DNA of 64,000 nucleotides from Planobacterium oryzisoli (GTDB lineage Bacteria; Bacteroidota; Bacteroidia; Flavobacteriales; Weeksellaceae): NCBI RefSeq assembly GCF_015354315.1, contig NZ_JADKYY010000001.1, positions 248,001 to 312,000 of the forward strand, read 5' to 3'. Shown piece by piece: positions 1 to 9,762 of this stretch (position 1 is its first letter; each line of letters starts with the position of its first letter). The notes under the pieces were generated by a model. It saw only the letters and a program-made list of their open reading frames with translations, ran no database searches and was not told where the DNA came from. The position numbers and the translations under genes were made by a program.

Positions 1-2158
1 GTAAGATAAAGGCACTTGGGTAGCCTTTCTGCGCTCCAATATATTCTACGATACGCTCTACCTCTGGGGTGTCCACAAAGGCGCACTGGAGTCGGATGAT
101 CTCGTTTCCGTTAAAATAAAGCATATCTCCCTTTCCAATCAACTGGTCCGCCCCTGGGGAGTCCAGTATAGTGCGGGAATCCACATTAGAGATAACCCGG
201 AAGGCTGCGCGTGCTGGGAAATTGGCCTTGATCATTCCGGTAATTACATTCACTGAAGGACGTTGGGTAGCGACAATAAGGTGGATTCCTACGGCTCGCG
301 CCAATTGTGCTAGGCGTGCTATTGGATGCTCTACCTCTTTGCCCACCGTCATTATAAGGTCGGCAAATTCATCCACGACCAACACAATATAGGGAAGGTA
401 TCGGTGGCCGTGCTCTGGATTGAGTTTACGCTCAGTGAATTTCTTATTGTATTCTTTTATGGTACGGCAAAAGGCGTTCTTTAAAAGTTCGTAGCGCTCA
501 TCCATCTCTACGCATAGGGAGTTAAGCGTAGCAATGACCTTATTGGTATCCGTCAGGATCGCTTCCTGATCGCCCGGAAGTTTTGCCAGATAGTGCCTTT
601 CAATTTTAGAGTACAGGGTAAGCTCCACTTTCTTAGGATCGACCATTACAAATTTCAACTCACTGGGGTGTTTTTTGTAAAGTAGTGAGGTAAGGATTGC
701 ATTGATACCAACCGATTTTCCTTGGCCGGTTGCTCCTGCCATTAGAAGATGGGGCATCTTTGCTAGGTCTGCCATGAAGATCTCATTGGAGATGGTTTTC
801 CCGAAGACCACGGGAAGATCCATGTCGGTATGTTGGAATTTTGGGGAGGCAAGTACGCTGCGCATGGAAACCATGGTTGGGTTTTTGCGCGGCACCTCGA
901 TACCAATAGTCCCTTTTCCGGGCATAGGGGCGATGATGCGTATGCCAAGGGCAGAAAGATTTAGGGCAATATCGTCTTGGAGTTTCTTGATAGCCGAGAC
1001 ACGTATTCCTGCTTCCGGAACAATTTCATAGAGGGTGACGGTAGGGCCTATCGTGGCTTTGATTTCTGCTATTCCTACATTGAAATTCTTTAAAAGACCT
1101 ACAATGCGGTTTTTGTTTTCTTCCAGTTCCTCTTGGTTAATGGATATCTCTTCGTTGCCGTAATTCTTTAGCAGTTCCAATGGTGGAAACTGGAATTTAG
1201 CAAGTTCCAGGGTGTGGTCGTATAGCCCGTGTTCCTGTACCAGGCCTTTGGCTTTTTGCTCAAACTCGTCGAGCTCTTCATCGTGCCCCTGTGCTACTTC
1301 TACCTGGAATTTGATCCCTTCCTGGGCGCTATTTTTGTCCTCAAGATCCAAACGCACCGTTTTGGCTTGCGGTTCTTCAAAAGTAGTTTGGTTAGGAGTG
1401 GCTATGGTCTCAAGGGACGCCGTGGCAGGGACCGTAGGAAACCCCTGCACAGGAAGGACAGTAGGGGCTACTTCCTCCCGCTCCACCTCGTTACCGTCGC
1501 TAGTAAGCTCTTCAAGTTCTTCATCTGCCTCAAACTTGTCACGGGACTTAGGCATTAGGTCCTTCATTCTCCCTACCGTATTGTCGTTCAAATCCTGCAT
1601 GCGGCTTTTAATGGCCGAAGGACGTAGATTGAATTCCAATATAAAGTAGAGTGCAAGGCTACTAAGTAGCACGAGCCATAGACCCACACTACCTATCATC
1701 ATAACCAGAAAATCCATGATCTGGTAGCCGTACACACCACTCAGTACCCCTTTTCCTGCCGTGATTGCTCCTATGAAAATCGGAAGCCAGCACATGAAGA
1801 ATAGGGAATGACCGATGGACTTCCAAGGCTTGACAAATTTTTTCTTTAGGATAAGCATTCCCACCATGAAAAGCAAAAAGGGAACAAAAAATGCGGCAAG
1901 ACCAATACTCTCAAAAATGAAAAAATTTCCCAGCCAGTCTCCCAGTTTGCCTACAATATTGGAGGATTTTACAGTCTTATCCAGTAGCATTCCGGCTTGG
2001 CTTTGGTCGGCCTGCCAATTAAGAAGGTAGGAAATAAAGGATATAAAGAGTATCACACTTGTAAGAAGGAAAAGAATGCCAAAAAATATTCGTGGCTTTG
2101 ATAGGGTCTTACTTACAGGAGCGTTGGTTGGCGAATTGCGTTTAGTCGGTTTTTCCAT
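1..2158 (-). CDS. ftsK: DNA translocase FtsK (5' part, runs off window)
   Basis: Encodes the N-terminal ~719 residues of an FtsK/SpoIIIE-type DNA translocase, the inner-membrane ATPase that pumps chromosome ends through the division septum. Reading leftward from the ATG at 2158 there are about four hydrophobic segments in the first ~180 residues, then an acidic linker. The motor domain follows, with Walker A GATGQGKS near residue 474 and Walker B VLVVDEFADL near residue 593, then the ATQRPS motif. The C-terminal end, including any gamma domain, lies outside the window; usual family length is about 800 or more residues. It is divergent from ccsBA. Identity is secure. Confidence 0.95.
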   Translation of the reverse strand, partial: MEKPTKRNSPTNAPVSKTLSKPRIFFGILFLLTSVILFISFISYLLNWQADQSQAGMLLDKTVKSSNIVGKLGDWLGNFFIFESIGLAAFFVPFLLFMVGMLILKKKFVKPWKSIGHSLFFMCWLPIFIGAITAGKGVLSGVYGYQIMDFLVMMIGSVGLWLVLLSSLALYFILEFNLRPSAIKSRMQDLNDNTVGRMKDLMPKSRDKFEADEELEELTSDGNEVEREEVAPTVLPVQGFPTVPATASLETIATPNQTTFEEPQAKTVRLDLEDKNSAQEGIKFQVEVAQGHDEELDEFEQKAKGLVQEHGLYDHTLELAKFQFPPLELLKNYGNEEISINQEELEENKNRIVGLLKNFNVGIAEIKATIGPTVTLYEIVPEAGIRVSAIKKLQDDIALNLSALGIRIIAPMPGKGTIGIEVPRKNPTMVSMRSVLASPKFQHTDMDLPVVFGKTISNEIFMADLAKMPHLLMAGATGQGKSVGINAILTSLLYKKHPSELKFVMVDPKKVELTLYSKIERHYLAKLPGDQEAILTDTNKVIATLNSLCVEMDERYELLKNAFCRTIKEYNKKFTERKLNPEHGHRYLPYIVLVVDEFADLIMTVGKEVEHPIARLAQLARAVGIHLIVATQRPSVNVITGMIKANFPARAAFRVISNVDSRTILDSPGADQLIGKGDMLYFNGNEIIRLQCAFVDTPEVERIVEYIGAQKGYPSAFIL

Positions 2159-2305
2159 AGGTTGAGTAGTGGCAAATTTAACATTTTTAGGCAAAATTGC
2201 ATCAGAGGCGTTGCTAAATCTTAAGCATTCGAATCCAAGACCTCAGAGGGTAAGGAAATGCCTGAAATATAGCAGGGTAAATTCGCTTTTTACAAATATA
2301 GAATG

Positions 2306-2313
2306 TATTTTTG
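2306..2313 (+). promoter_or_regulatory. Putative -7 element upstream of ccsBA
   Basis: TATTTTTG matches the Bacteroidota -7 consensus TAnnTTTG and lies 42 bases before the ccsBA ATG. No clear TTG -33 box is seen at the expected spacing, so the call rests on the -7 element alone. Confidence 0.45.
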
Positions 2314-2354
2314 CAGACATCCGATTTTATAAAGTGTAGTAATATCCATTTTTT

Positions 2355-5300
2355 ATGAAGAAAATTCAGAATATTCTTATTTCCACCCGCACCATGGCCG
2401 TACTCTTATTTGTGTATGCTGCAGCCATGGGTTATGCCACATTCCTTGAGAATGATTACGGAACACCTACAGCCAAAGCCCTTGTATATGAAGCCAAGTG
2501 GTTTGAACTAGTGATGTTCCTTCTCATTTTAAACTTTATTGGTAATATCGGCCGCTATAGGCTCTGGAAAAAAGAAAAATGGCCAGTGCTTGTATTTCAC
2601 CTCTCGTTTATTCTTCTTTTTATAGGGGGAGCTATTACACGCTATATCAGCTACGAAGGAATCATGCTCATTCGTGAGGGAGAAACCTCTAATGAAATTA
2701 TTACCGACAAGAATTTCTTCAAAATTCAGATTGAAAAGAAGGGCGATGTGCTCAACTATGCGGATATCCCGTATCTAATGTCTCCGCTGCATAAAAACTT
2801 TAAGGCTAAGTACGATTACCACGGAGAGACAGTATCGGTACGTACTATCGATTACATCCAACGCAAAAAAGACTCTCTGGTGGCTGATCCTAATGGAGAG
2901 GAGTACCTTCATTTTGTAACAACGGGCGAAAACGGCCGTTTGAATTACTACCTTAAAGAGGGAGAATCCAAGTCCCTTGCAGGGATGCTGGTCAGCTATA
3001 ACCGACCGATCGAGGGAGCTATTGAATTTAAAAAACAGGACGGCAAGCTTCTTATAAAAACCCCGGTGGATGCCACCTATATGGTGATGGCCACCCAGGA
3101 CAGTGGCTCTGTAAAACAAAATACCTATGAGCCTCTTTCGCTTCGAAGCTTATACACGGTTAACGATATTCGTATCGTTGTGCCAGAGGGTCTTCAGAAA
3201 GGAAAGCTCATGCAGTTTGAAGGGGACCGTAAAAAGGACCAGGCGGTGGCCGATGCACTGCTTGTAGAAGTGCAAGGCCCTAAAACAGCCCAAAGGGTCG
3301 AGCTTATGGTCGAGCGCGGTAATCCCAACCTATTTAAACAAATCACCCTGGACGGACTCAATATCATGTTAGGGTTTGGACCAAAAGTATACACTACACC
3401 GTTTGCACTAAAATTGGATGATTTCGTAATGGAAACCTATCCTGGAAGCTCTTCACCAAGCGCCTACGAATCGCACGTTCAGATCATTGACGAGGGCAAG
3501 CAAACACCTTATAAAATTTACATGAACAACGTTCTTAACCACAAAGGGTATCGTTTCTTCCAGGCTAGTTTTGATCCAGACCGTCAGGGAACGCACCTTT
3601 CGGTAAATCACGACTACTGGGGAACACTGGTTACCTACATAGGCTACTTTCTACTCTTTACCTCTATGTTCATCGTATTCTTCTGGAAAGGTACCCACTT
3701 CTCAAAACTAAATCAGATGCTAAAGAATATGAGCAGAAAGAAAACTGCGCTGATGGTAGCTTTGCTGCTTTCGGTCGGACTCACTGCTCAGAAAATTGAA
3801 ATGCATGGAACCTCGGACGGCAGCCCAAAAGCCGCTTCCTCCAGTACGCAACAAGTACCTGAGGGCAGCCATATGCATGCCGATGGGGTGATTCACCCCG
3901 ACAGTGCGCACCAGAGCGCATCGGCCCCGGCGTCCTCCAATGAGCCCAATTCGGTTGCCCGCTCGTTTTCAGTAATGAAAACCATCTCTGCGGACGAAGC
4001 CATAGCACGCACGAGGATATCCACGGAGCACGCCGATAAGTTCTCTTACCTTTTGGTACAGAATTACGAGGGAAGAATTGTCCCAATGAGCACTCAGGCC
4101 TTGGATGTGCTAAGAAAGTTGTATAAAAAAGACAAGTTCAAAGGTTCCGACGGAAAGTTCCTGACTGCAGAGCAGTGGTTCCTCTCTGTAAATACCGATA
4201 CGCCTAGCTGGACCATGGTACCTTTGATTAAGGTAGGAACCAAAGGAGGGGACGAACTAAAGAAAAAGACCAAAGCCAACGAGGAAGGGTATACGGCACT
4301 GATGAATCTATTTCCTTCCGATCAGAACGGAAACCTAAACTACGTACTGGAGGAAGACTATAATATTGCTTTTGCCAAGAAACCGGCCGAACAGACCAAC
4401 TACGACAAGGAGGTAATCGCCGTCAACGAGCGTGTTCAGATCTTCAATGAGTTTTTCAGCGGTCAGTTCATGCGTATTGTTCCTGTCAAGAACGACCCTA
4501 ATTCTACGTGGCATTCCTGGTTGGATCAGAATTTCGAACCGGATATGGAATCGCAGGCGGTAATGGGACCTTACTTTTCAGCGGTCCTTGAAGCCCAACA
4601 GAGTGGAAACTGGCAAAAAGCCGATGCAGAGCTTAAAAAATTATCCGACTACCAACAGACCTGGGGTAAAAACGTGGTGCCTAGTGAGAACCGTGTTCAA
4701 GCGGAAGTATTTATGAATAAGGTGGATATAAACTTCCGTCTTTTGATCTTCTATACGCTTATCGGGGGGCTTCTAGTAGTCTTAGGATTTGTAGAACTAT
4801 TTCGTCCAAGCCGATTACTCTCACGCGTAATACAGGGCGTAATGGTAGTGGGCGCTGTGGGATGGTTTCTACAGCTTCTTGGACTGATCGGAAGATGGTA
4901 TATCTCTGGACACGCTCCATGGAGTAACGGCTACGAAGCAATCGTCTTTATCTCTTGGGTGGGAATTACTGCTGGATTTGCCCTCTATCGAAATTCCAAT
5001 GCGCTTATCCCAGCGGCAGGTTTCATGGTAGCGGTCATTATGATGGGATTTGCACATGGAGGTTCGGCTCTGGATCCCCAGATTACGCCTTTAGTGCCGG
5101 TACTTAAATCGTATTGGCTCATTATCCACGTGGCAATTATTACCGCCAGCTACGGTTTCTTTGGGCTTTCTTTTGTGATTGCCGTGATATGTCTTGTATT
5201 TTATATTCTGGCATCAAAGAAACTCTTCAAACTACATAACGAGCGTTCCATTAAGGAACTTACGATCGTATCGGAAATGTCTCTTACCATAGGTCTTTAT

Positions 5301-5660
5301 GCCCTAACTGTTGGTACCTTCTTAGGAGGGATCTGGGCCAATGAGTCTTGGGGACGCTACTGGAGCTGGGATCCAAAGGAAACTTGGGCATTTGTTTCGG
5401 TTATGGTGTACGCGTTCGTACTGCATATGCGCCTGGTTCCAGGCCTGCGTGGCCGCTGGGCATTCCACGTAGCTGCCATGGTGGCAATCAGTAGCATCAT
5501 AATGACGTACTTCGGTGTAAATTACTACCTAAGCGGACTGCATTCCTATGCCGCAGGGGACCCTATACCGGTACCGGCCTGGGTCTATATAGGCTCAGCA
5601 CTTATGGTACTTCTTTCGGTAGTTTCGTACGTTAAGTTTAAAAAACTGAGTAAGAAGTAA
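2355..5660 (+). CDS. ccsBA: Cytochrome c biogenesis protein CcsBA (ResB-ResC fusion)
   Basis: A 1101-residue membrane protein for System II cytochrome c maturation, which carries heme across the membrane and ligates it to apocytochromes. The N-terminal half has paired membrane helices and a large ResB/CcsB-like periplasmic part. The C-terminal ~280 residues are CcsA-like, with a GHAPWSNGYE segment near residue 855 and the heme-handling WWD signature GRYWSWDPKETWAF near residue 997. Between the halves, after about residue 460, lies a stretch MSRKKTALMVALLLSVGL that reads like a second signal/anchor, then a Ser/Ala/His-rich linker. Fusion of CcsB and CcsA is the normal form in this phylum. It is followed by a strong terminator and appears monocistronic. 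Confidence 0.9.
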   Translation: MKKIQNILISTRTMAVLLFVYAAAMGYATFLENDYGTPTAKALVYEAKWFELVMFLLILNFIGNIGRYRLWKKEKWPVLVFHLSFILLFIGGAITRYISYEGIMLIREGETSNEIITDKNFFKIQIEKKGDVLNYADIPYLMSPLHKNFKAKYDYHGETVSVRTIDYIQRKKDSLVADPNGEEYLHFVTTGENGRLNYYLKEGESKSLAGMLVSYNRPIEGAIEFKKQDGKLLIKTPVDATYMVMATQDSGSVKQNTYEPLSLRSLYTVNDIRIVVPEGLQKGKLMQFEGDRKKDQAVADALLVEVQGPKTAQRVELMVERGNPNLFKQITLDGLNIMLGFGPKVYTTPFALKLDDFVMETYPGSSSPSAYESHVQIIDEGKQTPYKIYMNNVLNHKGYRFFQASFDPDRQGTHLSVNHDYWGTLVTYIGYFLLFTSMFIVFFWKGTHFSKLNQMLKNMSRKKTALMVALLLSVGLTAQKIEMHGTSDGSPKAASSSTQQVPEGSHMHADGVIHPDSAHQSASAPASSNEPNSVARSFSVMKTISADEAIARTRISTEHADKFSYLLVQNYEGRIVPMSTQALDVLRKLYKKDKFKGSDGKFLTAEQWFLSVNTDTPSWTMVPLIKVGTKGGDELKKKTKANEEGYTALMNLFPSDQNGNLNYVLEEDYNIAFAKKPAEQTNYDKEVIAVNERVQIFNEFFSGQFMRIVPVKNDPNSTWHSWLDQNFEPDMESQAVMGPYFSAVLEAQQSGNWQKADAELKKLSDYQQTWGKNVVPSENRVQAEVFMNKVDINFRLLIFYTLIGGLLVVLGFVELFRPSRLLSRVIQGVMVVGAVGWFLQLLGLIGRWYISGHAPWSNGYEAIVFISWVGITAGFALYRNSNALIPAAGFMVAVIMMGFAHGGSALDPQITPLVPVLKSYWLIIHVAIITASYGFFGLSFVIAVICLVFYILASKKLFKLHNERSIKELTIVSEMSLTIGLYALTVGTFLGGIWANESWGRYWSWDPKETWAFVSVMVYAFVLHMRLVPGLRGRWAFHVAAMVAISSIIMTYFGVNYYLSGLHSYAAGDPIPVPAWVYIGSALMVLLSVVSYVKFKKLSKK

Positions 5661-5680
5661 TACGCATATACTCTATTCAG

Positions 5681-5712
5681 AAGGCGGATCCCTACGGATT
5701 CGCCTTTTTTTT
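5681..5712 (+). terminator. Rho-independent terminator after ccsBA
   Basis: An 11-bp stem, AAGGCGGATCC / GGATTCGCCTT (one G-U pair), with loop CTAC, is followed by a run of eight T. It lies 20 bases after the ccsBA stop and separates it from the arginine operon. Confidence 0.9.
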
Positions 5713-5743
5713 GCCTCTTTTATCTATTTAAATGGTAAAATTC

Positions 5744-5794
5744 AAATAATTTATCTTAAACAATTGTTTTAAAAAGATAATTTATCTAAATTTG
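5744..5794 (+). promoter_or_regulatory. Arginine operon promoter with repeated operator-like sites
   Basis: TTG at 5764-5766 and TAAATTTG at 5787-5794 are 20 bases apart, a good match to the Bacteroidota -33/-7 promoter. Overlapping the -7 box is a perfect palindrome, AGATAA-T-TTATCT (5775-5787). A near copy, AAATAATTTATCT (12 of 13 identical), lies at 5744-5756, 31 bases upstream or about three helical turns. The -33 box sits within a second palindrome, AAACAATTGTTT (5758-5769). The layout suggests cooperative repressor binding on both sides of the -33 box; the regulator is not shown by the sequence. Confidence 0.7.
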
Positions 5795-5807
5795 CGGTCT
5801 GTTTTAG

Positions 5808-6452
5808 ATGAAAGTGGAAGAAATTACAAAATTTACAGTAAAAATTGGTGGCCTGGAGGATCTGCATCTGGTGGATACCATCATTAGTGAAATTGAAATA
5901 TCCGCCAAGGAGAGAGGAACGGGCATTGCTCGCCGGTCCAAAACGTATCTGGAAGAAAAGATTCTAGAAGGCAAGGCAGTGATTGCCCTGACCCAGCAAG
6001 GGGATTGGGCAGGATTCTGTTATATTGAAACATGGAGTGAGAAAACCTATGTTGCCAATTCCGGTCTCATTGTTAAGAAAGCGTACCGCAATTCGGGTCT
6101 TGCTAAACAGATCAAGCAGTTCATTTTTCAGTACAGTAGGAAGCTGTTCCCGCAGGCTAAACTTTTTGGTCTGACCACAGGACTTGCGGTGATGAAAATA
6201 AACAGTGAGCTGGGTTACCGCCCGGTAACGTATTCGGAACTCACTCAGGATGAAGTGTTCTGGAGCGGATGCAAGAGTTGTGTAAACTTTGAAATACTCT
6301 CTTCCAAACAGCGCAAAAACTGTCTCTGTACGGCAATGCTTTACGATCCAAGTTGGGAGCAGGGACAGCCTAAGAATCTTGAGTCTTCTTCTGAGGGCTT
6401 CTCATTAACCTCCAAGTTTGACAAAATAAAAAAAATATTATGGAAAAAGTAG
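5808..6452 (+). CDS. GNAT acetyltransferase, probable N-acetylglutamate synthase
   Basis: A 214-residue GNAT-fold protein and first gene of the arginine operon. The acetyl-CoA-binding loop is visible as RNSGLAKQIK around residues 91-100. The C-terminal third is cysteine-rich (CKSCVNF and CLCTAM). An arginine operon needs an enzyme that acylates glutamate, and none of the other genes here supplies it (no argJ is present and ArgE makes the pathway linear). N-acetylglutamate synthase is therefore the best inference, but the substrate, including a possible succinyl donor, is not proven. The gene overlaps argG by 13 bases. Confidence 0.7.
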   Translation: MKVEEITKFTVKIGGLEDLHLVDTIISEIEISAKERGTGIARRSKTYLEEKILEGKAVIALTQQGDWAGFCYIETWSEKTYVANSGLIVKKAYRNSGLAKQIKQFIFQYSRKLFPQAKLFGLTTGLAVMKINSELGYRPVTYSELTQDEVFWSGCKSCVNFEILSSKQRKNCLCTAMLYDPSWEQGQPKNLESSSEGFSLTSKFDKIKKILWKK

Positions 6453-7633
6453 TACTAGCCTATAGTGGTGGCCTGGACACATCGTACTGCGCCGTGTACC
6501 TTTCAAAGATTAAAAAACTGGAAGTACATGCGGTACTTGTAGATTTGGGAGGATTCAGTCCCACGGAACTTCAGGCGATTGAAAACAGAGCCCTGGAGCT
6601 GGGAGTTGCATCCTTTACGGTGCTCAATGTACAGGAGCAGTACTATGACGAGTGCCTAAAGTATTTGGTATTTGGTAATGTGCTTAAAAATAATACGTAT
6701 CCACTTTCTGTAAGTTCCGAGCGCGTGTTCCAGGCTAGAGCTTTAGCTCTCTATGCCCAGAAGATCGGTGCCCGTTCTATCGCCCACGGAAGTACTGGGG
6801 CAGGCAATGATCAGGTCCGCTTTGACAGCATTTTTCAAGTACTTTTACCCGGAGTGGAAATACTCACACCCATCCGAGACCAGAAACTTTCCCGAGACGA
6901 GGAGATAGAATTCTTGCGTTCGCACGGTGTGGAATTGGACTTTCAAAAGGCGCAATATTCGGTCAATAAAGGACTTTGGGGTACTTCCATTGGAGGTAAG
7001 GAGACGCTTGGCTCCCTGGGTGCCTTGCCGGAAGAGGCCTATCCTACACCGGCCACAAAAAAACAACCGGAATTCCTGGCACTTTATTTCGAGAAGGGGG
7101 AACTTAAGAAGATAAACGGTTCTGAGTTTCAATGTCCGATCGAAGCCATTAGAACCATTGCACGAATCGCGCAACCCTTTGGTATCGGTAGGGATATTCA
7201 TGTTGGGGATACCATCATAGGAATCAAGGGACGCGTGGCGTTTGAAGCCGCTGCGCCACTGATTATCATAAAGGCGCACCATCTTCTAGAGAAACACACC
7301 CTTACCAAGGCGCAGATGCTGCTTAAGGATCAGGTAACGCTCACGTACGCGAACCTCATCCACGACGGACAGGTACTGGATCCTGTAGTAAAGGATATTG
7401 AAGCACTTTTGGTCTCCTCCCAGGAAAAAGTTACCGGAGAGGTGACCCTTGAGCTACACCCGTTCCATTTTAACCTGCTAGGGGTTGCGTCCAAAAATGA
7501 TCTGATGAACAAGAAATACGCAAGCTACGGAGAGGAAAATCCACTTTGGAATGCCCAGGATATGAAAGGATTTATAAAGATTAACTCCAATGCACTCTCC
7601 ATTTACCATAAAGTCCACGAAAATGGGAACTAA
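6440..7633 (+). CDS. argG: Argininosuccinate synthase
   Basis: A 397-residue enzyme that joins citrulline and aspartate with ATP to give argininosuccinate in the cytoplasm. The ATP-pyrophosphatase P-loop SGGLDTS is at residues 9-15. GSTGAGNDQVRFD, typical of the citrulline/ATP site, lies about residues 116-128. Length is normal for the family. It overlaps the upstream GNAT gene and the downstream argC start, so translation is probably coupled. Confidence 0.95.
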   Translation: MEKVVLAYSGGLDTSYCAVYLSKIKKLEVHAVLVDLGGFSPTELQAIENRALELGVASFTVLNVQEQYYDECLKYLVFGNVLKNNTYPLSVSSERVFQARALALYAQKIGARSIAHGSTGAGNDQVRFDSIFQVLLPGVEILTPIRDQKLSRDEEIEFLRSHGVELDFQKAQYSVNKGLWGTSIGGKETLGSLGALPEEAYPTPATKKQPEFLALYFEKGELKKINGSEFQCPIEAIRTIARIAQPFGIGRDIHVGDTIIGIKGRVAFEAAAPLIIIKAHHLLEKHTLTKAQMLLKDQVTLTYANLIHDGQVLDPVVKDIEALLVSSQEKVTGEVTLELHPFHFNLLGVASKNDLMNKKYASYGEENPLWNAQDMKGFIKINSNALSIYHKVHENGN

Positions 7634-8609
7634 TCAAACAAAAATCACGGCAGGAATTGTAGGAGGGACTGGCCTTACGGCAGGGGAATTACTTCGCATT
7701 TTACTGAACCATCCCTTGGTAGAAGTAGGTTTCATTACAAGTACCAGTATGCAAAACCACTCGGTGCATGAAGTGCACCGTGACCTACTGGGAGAAACCG
7801 AGCTAAAATTTCAGGAAATGATCACTCCGTGCGATGTGGTGTTTCTTTGTCTTCCGCATGGGGAAAGTAAAGCCTGGATGAAGGAGAATGCTCCGCTTCT
7901 TACGCCTACCACACGTATCATCGATTTGGGAAACGACTTTCGGGTCGATGAGCTCTGGGAGGGAAGACGTTTTGTGTACGGTCTTAGTGAGTTCTTCCGC
8001 GAGGAAATCAAAAATGCGACCTACATTGCCAATCCAGGATGTTTTGCTACCGCTCTGCAGCTAGGGATGCTTCCCCTTCTTAAGATAAGCCAGGTGGAGA
8101 GCTTCCACGCCGTAGGAATTACGGGAGCTACTGGCGCAGGCAAGGCGCTGCATCAGACGACCAATTTTCTCTGGCGTAGTTCCAACATCTCGCCGTATAA
8201 AACATTTTCCCACCAGCACCAGCATGAGATCCGTCATACCACTAGGAAACTATACCAAATAGATGTGCCTCTTCATTTCGTTCCCTGGAGGGGTGGATTT
8301 ACACGCGGTATCATGGTAAGTCTGATGGCCTCCACACCACTTTCACTTTCGGAAATACAGGAAGAATTTTCTGCTGCTTACCGGGACTCTTCCTTTGTGC
8401 ATGTGGTGGAGTCTCCACTTGATCTCAAGCAGGTGGTAGGCACCAACAAGGCAGTACTACAACTAGAAAAGGTAGGCAAGGAGCTTGCGGTACATGTGGT
8501 TTTAGATAATCTTCTAAAAGGCGCCTGTGGACAGGCAGTACAGAACATGAACCTTATGATGGGACTTTCAGAAAGGGAAGGACTTTCCCTTAAAGCCCAC
8601 GCATTTTAA
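7623..8609 (+). CDS. argC: N-acyl-gamma-glutamyl-phosphate reductase
   Basis: A 328-residue NADPH-dependent reductase forming N-acylglutamate semialdehyde. The nucleotide-binding loop GIVGGTGLTAGELL begins at residue 11 and the catalytic cysteine is in IANPGC (Cys140). The frame stays open upstream to an ATG at 7590 inside argG, but the ATG at 7623 places the GIVGGTG loop at the usual distance from the N-terminus and leaves an 11-base overlap with argG. I chose 7623. Confidence 0.93.
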   Translation: MGTNQTKITAGIVGGTGLTAGELLRILLNHPLVEVGFITSTSMQNHSVHEVHRDLLGETELKFQEMITPCDVVFLCLPHGESKAWMKENAPLLTPTTRIIDLGNDFRVDELWEGRRFVYGLSEFFREEIKNATYIANPGCFATALQLGMLPLLKISQVESFHAVGITGATGAGKALHQTTNFLWRSSNISPYKTFSHQHQHEIRHTTRKLYQIDVPLHFVPWRGGFTRGIMVSLMASTPLSLSEIQEEFSAAYRDSSFVHVVESPLDLKQVVGTNKAVLQLEKVGKELAVHVVLDNLLKGACGQAVQNMNLMMGLSEREGLSLKAHAF

Positions 8610-8622
8610 AAAAAGAAAAATT

Positions 8623-9762
8623 ATGGAATTAGCAGATGTCTATCCGCTATTGGATATTGAACTTGTAAAGGGAGAAGGACTGGATCTTTGGGATGCCAAG
8701 GGAACTCAGTACCTGGATTTTTATGGGGGGCATGCCGTTATATCCATCGGCCATTCCCATCCGCATTACATTAAGAGTATTTCCAAGCAACTTGAGGCGC
8801 TTGGCTATTATTCCAATTCGGTGCAGAATCCCCTCCAGAAAAAACTCGCCCAGATGCTTGGCTCGCAGAGTGGATACGATTCCCACAGGCTTTTTCTATG
8901 CAACAGCGGCGCTGAGGCCATAGAAAACGCATTAAAGGTTGCTTCGTTCCACACTGGAAAACGTAAATTCATTGTTTTTCAGGGCGGATTCCATGGCAGA
9001 ACCTCGGCCGCAGTGGCTGCTACGGACGATAGCTTCATCCAAGCACCACTTAATAAGAGTGAAGATTTCTTGATGTGTCCCTTAGAAGATAAGCAAGCCT
9101 TTGACCGGCTTTTTCAGGACAATAAATCCCAGCTCGCGGGGGTTTTAATAGAGGGTATCCAGGGTATTGGTGGAATTTTTGAGCCCTCCAAAGAGTTTAT
9201 GGAGCATCTTTCAAAACGATGCAGGGAAGTAGGTGCTGTGTTTATCTGTGATGAGATACAGAGTGGCTACGGAAGGACAGGAACATTCTTTGCCCATCAG
9301 CATCATGGGGTTAAGGCCGATATTGTGACTGTGGCTAAAGGCATGGGCAATGGTTTTCCTATAGCCGGAGTGCTCATTGCTCCTGATATTGCGCTTTGGC
9401 AAAAGATGCTGGGTACCACTTTTGGTGGCAACCACCTGGCATGCAGTGCGGCCATCGCCGTACTGGATGTTCTTAAGGATGAAAATCTAGAGGAAAATGC
9501 AAAGCAGCAGGGAGCGTATCTTATAGAGGCCCTATCCAAGATTAACGGTATAAAAGCCGTTCGTGGCAGAGGCCTTATGATAGCCCTGGACTTTGAAGTG
9601 CCTTCGAAAGTAATCGCGCAGCAGCTACGCAGCAGCTACGCCATACTGGTGGGAAGCGCCACGCATCCCCATACTATGCGTCTGCTTCCCTCCTTAACCA
9701 TTACGCGCGCGCAAAGCGACTATTTTATTAATTCCCTTGAAAAGGTATTACGAGCATTATGA
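8623..9762 (+). CDS. argD: Acetyl/succinylornithine aminotransferase
   Basis: A 379-residue class III PLP aminotransferase that converts the N-acylglutamate semialdehyde to N-acylornithine. The family signature ends in VTVAKGMGNGFPIAG, with the PLP lysine near residue 238. FICDEIQSGYGRTG and NSGAEAIENALK are also present. It sits between argC and argF', which fixes its pathway step. Start spacing to argC is 13 bases, with an A-rich leader and no strong Shine-Dalgarno sequence, as is usual in this phylum. Confidence 0.93.
   Translation: MELADVYPLLDIELVKGEGLDLWDAKGTQYLDFYGGHAVISIGHSHPHYIKSISKQLEALGYYSNSVQNPLQKKLAQMLGSQSGYDSHRLFLCNSGAEAIENALKVASFHTGKRKFIVFQGGFHGRTSAAVAATDDSFIQAPLNKSEDFLMCPLEDKQAFDRLFQDNKSQLAGVLIEGIQGIGGIFEPSKEFMEHLSKRCREVGAVFICDEIQSGYGRTGTFFAHQHHGVKADIVTVAKGMGNGFPIAGVLIAPDIALWQKMLGTTFGGNHLACSAAIAVLDVLKDENLEENAKQQGAYLIEALSKINGIKAVRGRGLMIALDFEVPSKVIAQQLRSSYAILVGSATHPHTMRLLPSLTITRAQSDYFINSLEKVLRAL

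Noticed and set aside
702-1649. Plus-strand ORFs across the ftsK region
   Set aside because: They are shadows of ftsK on the minus strand, with no family resemblance.
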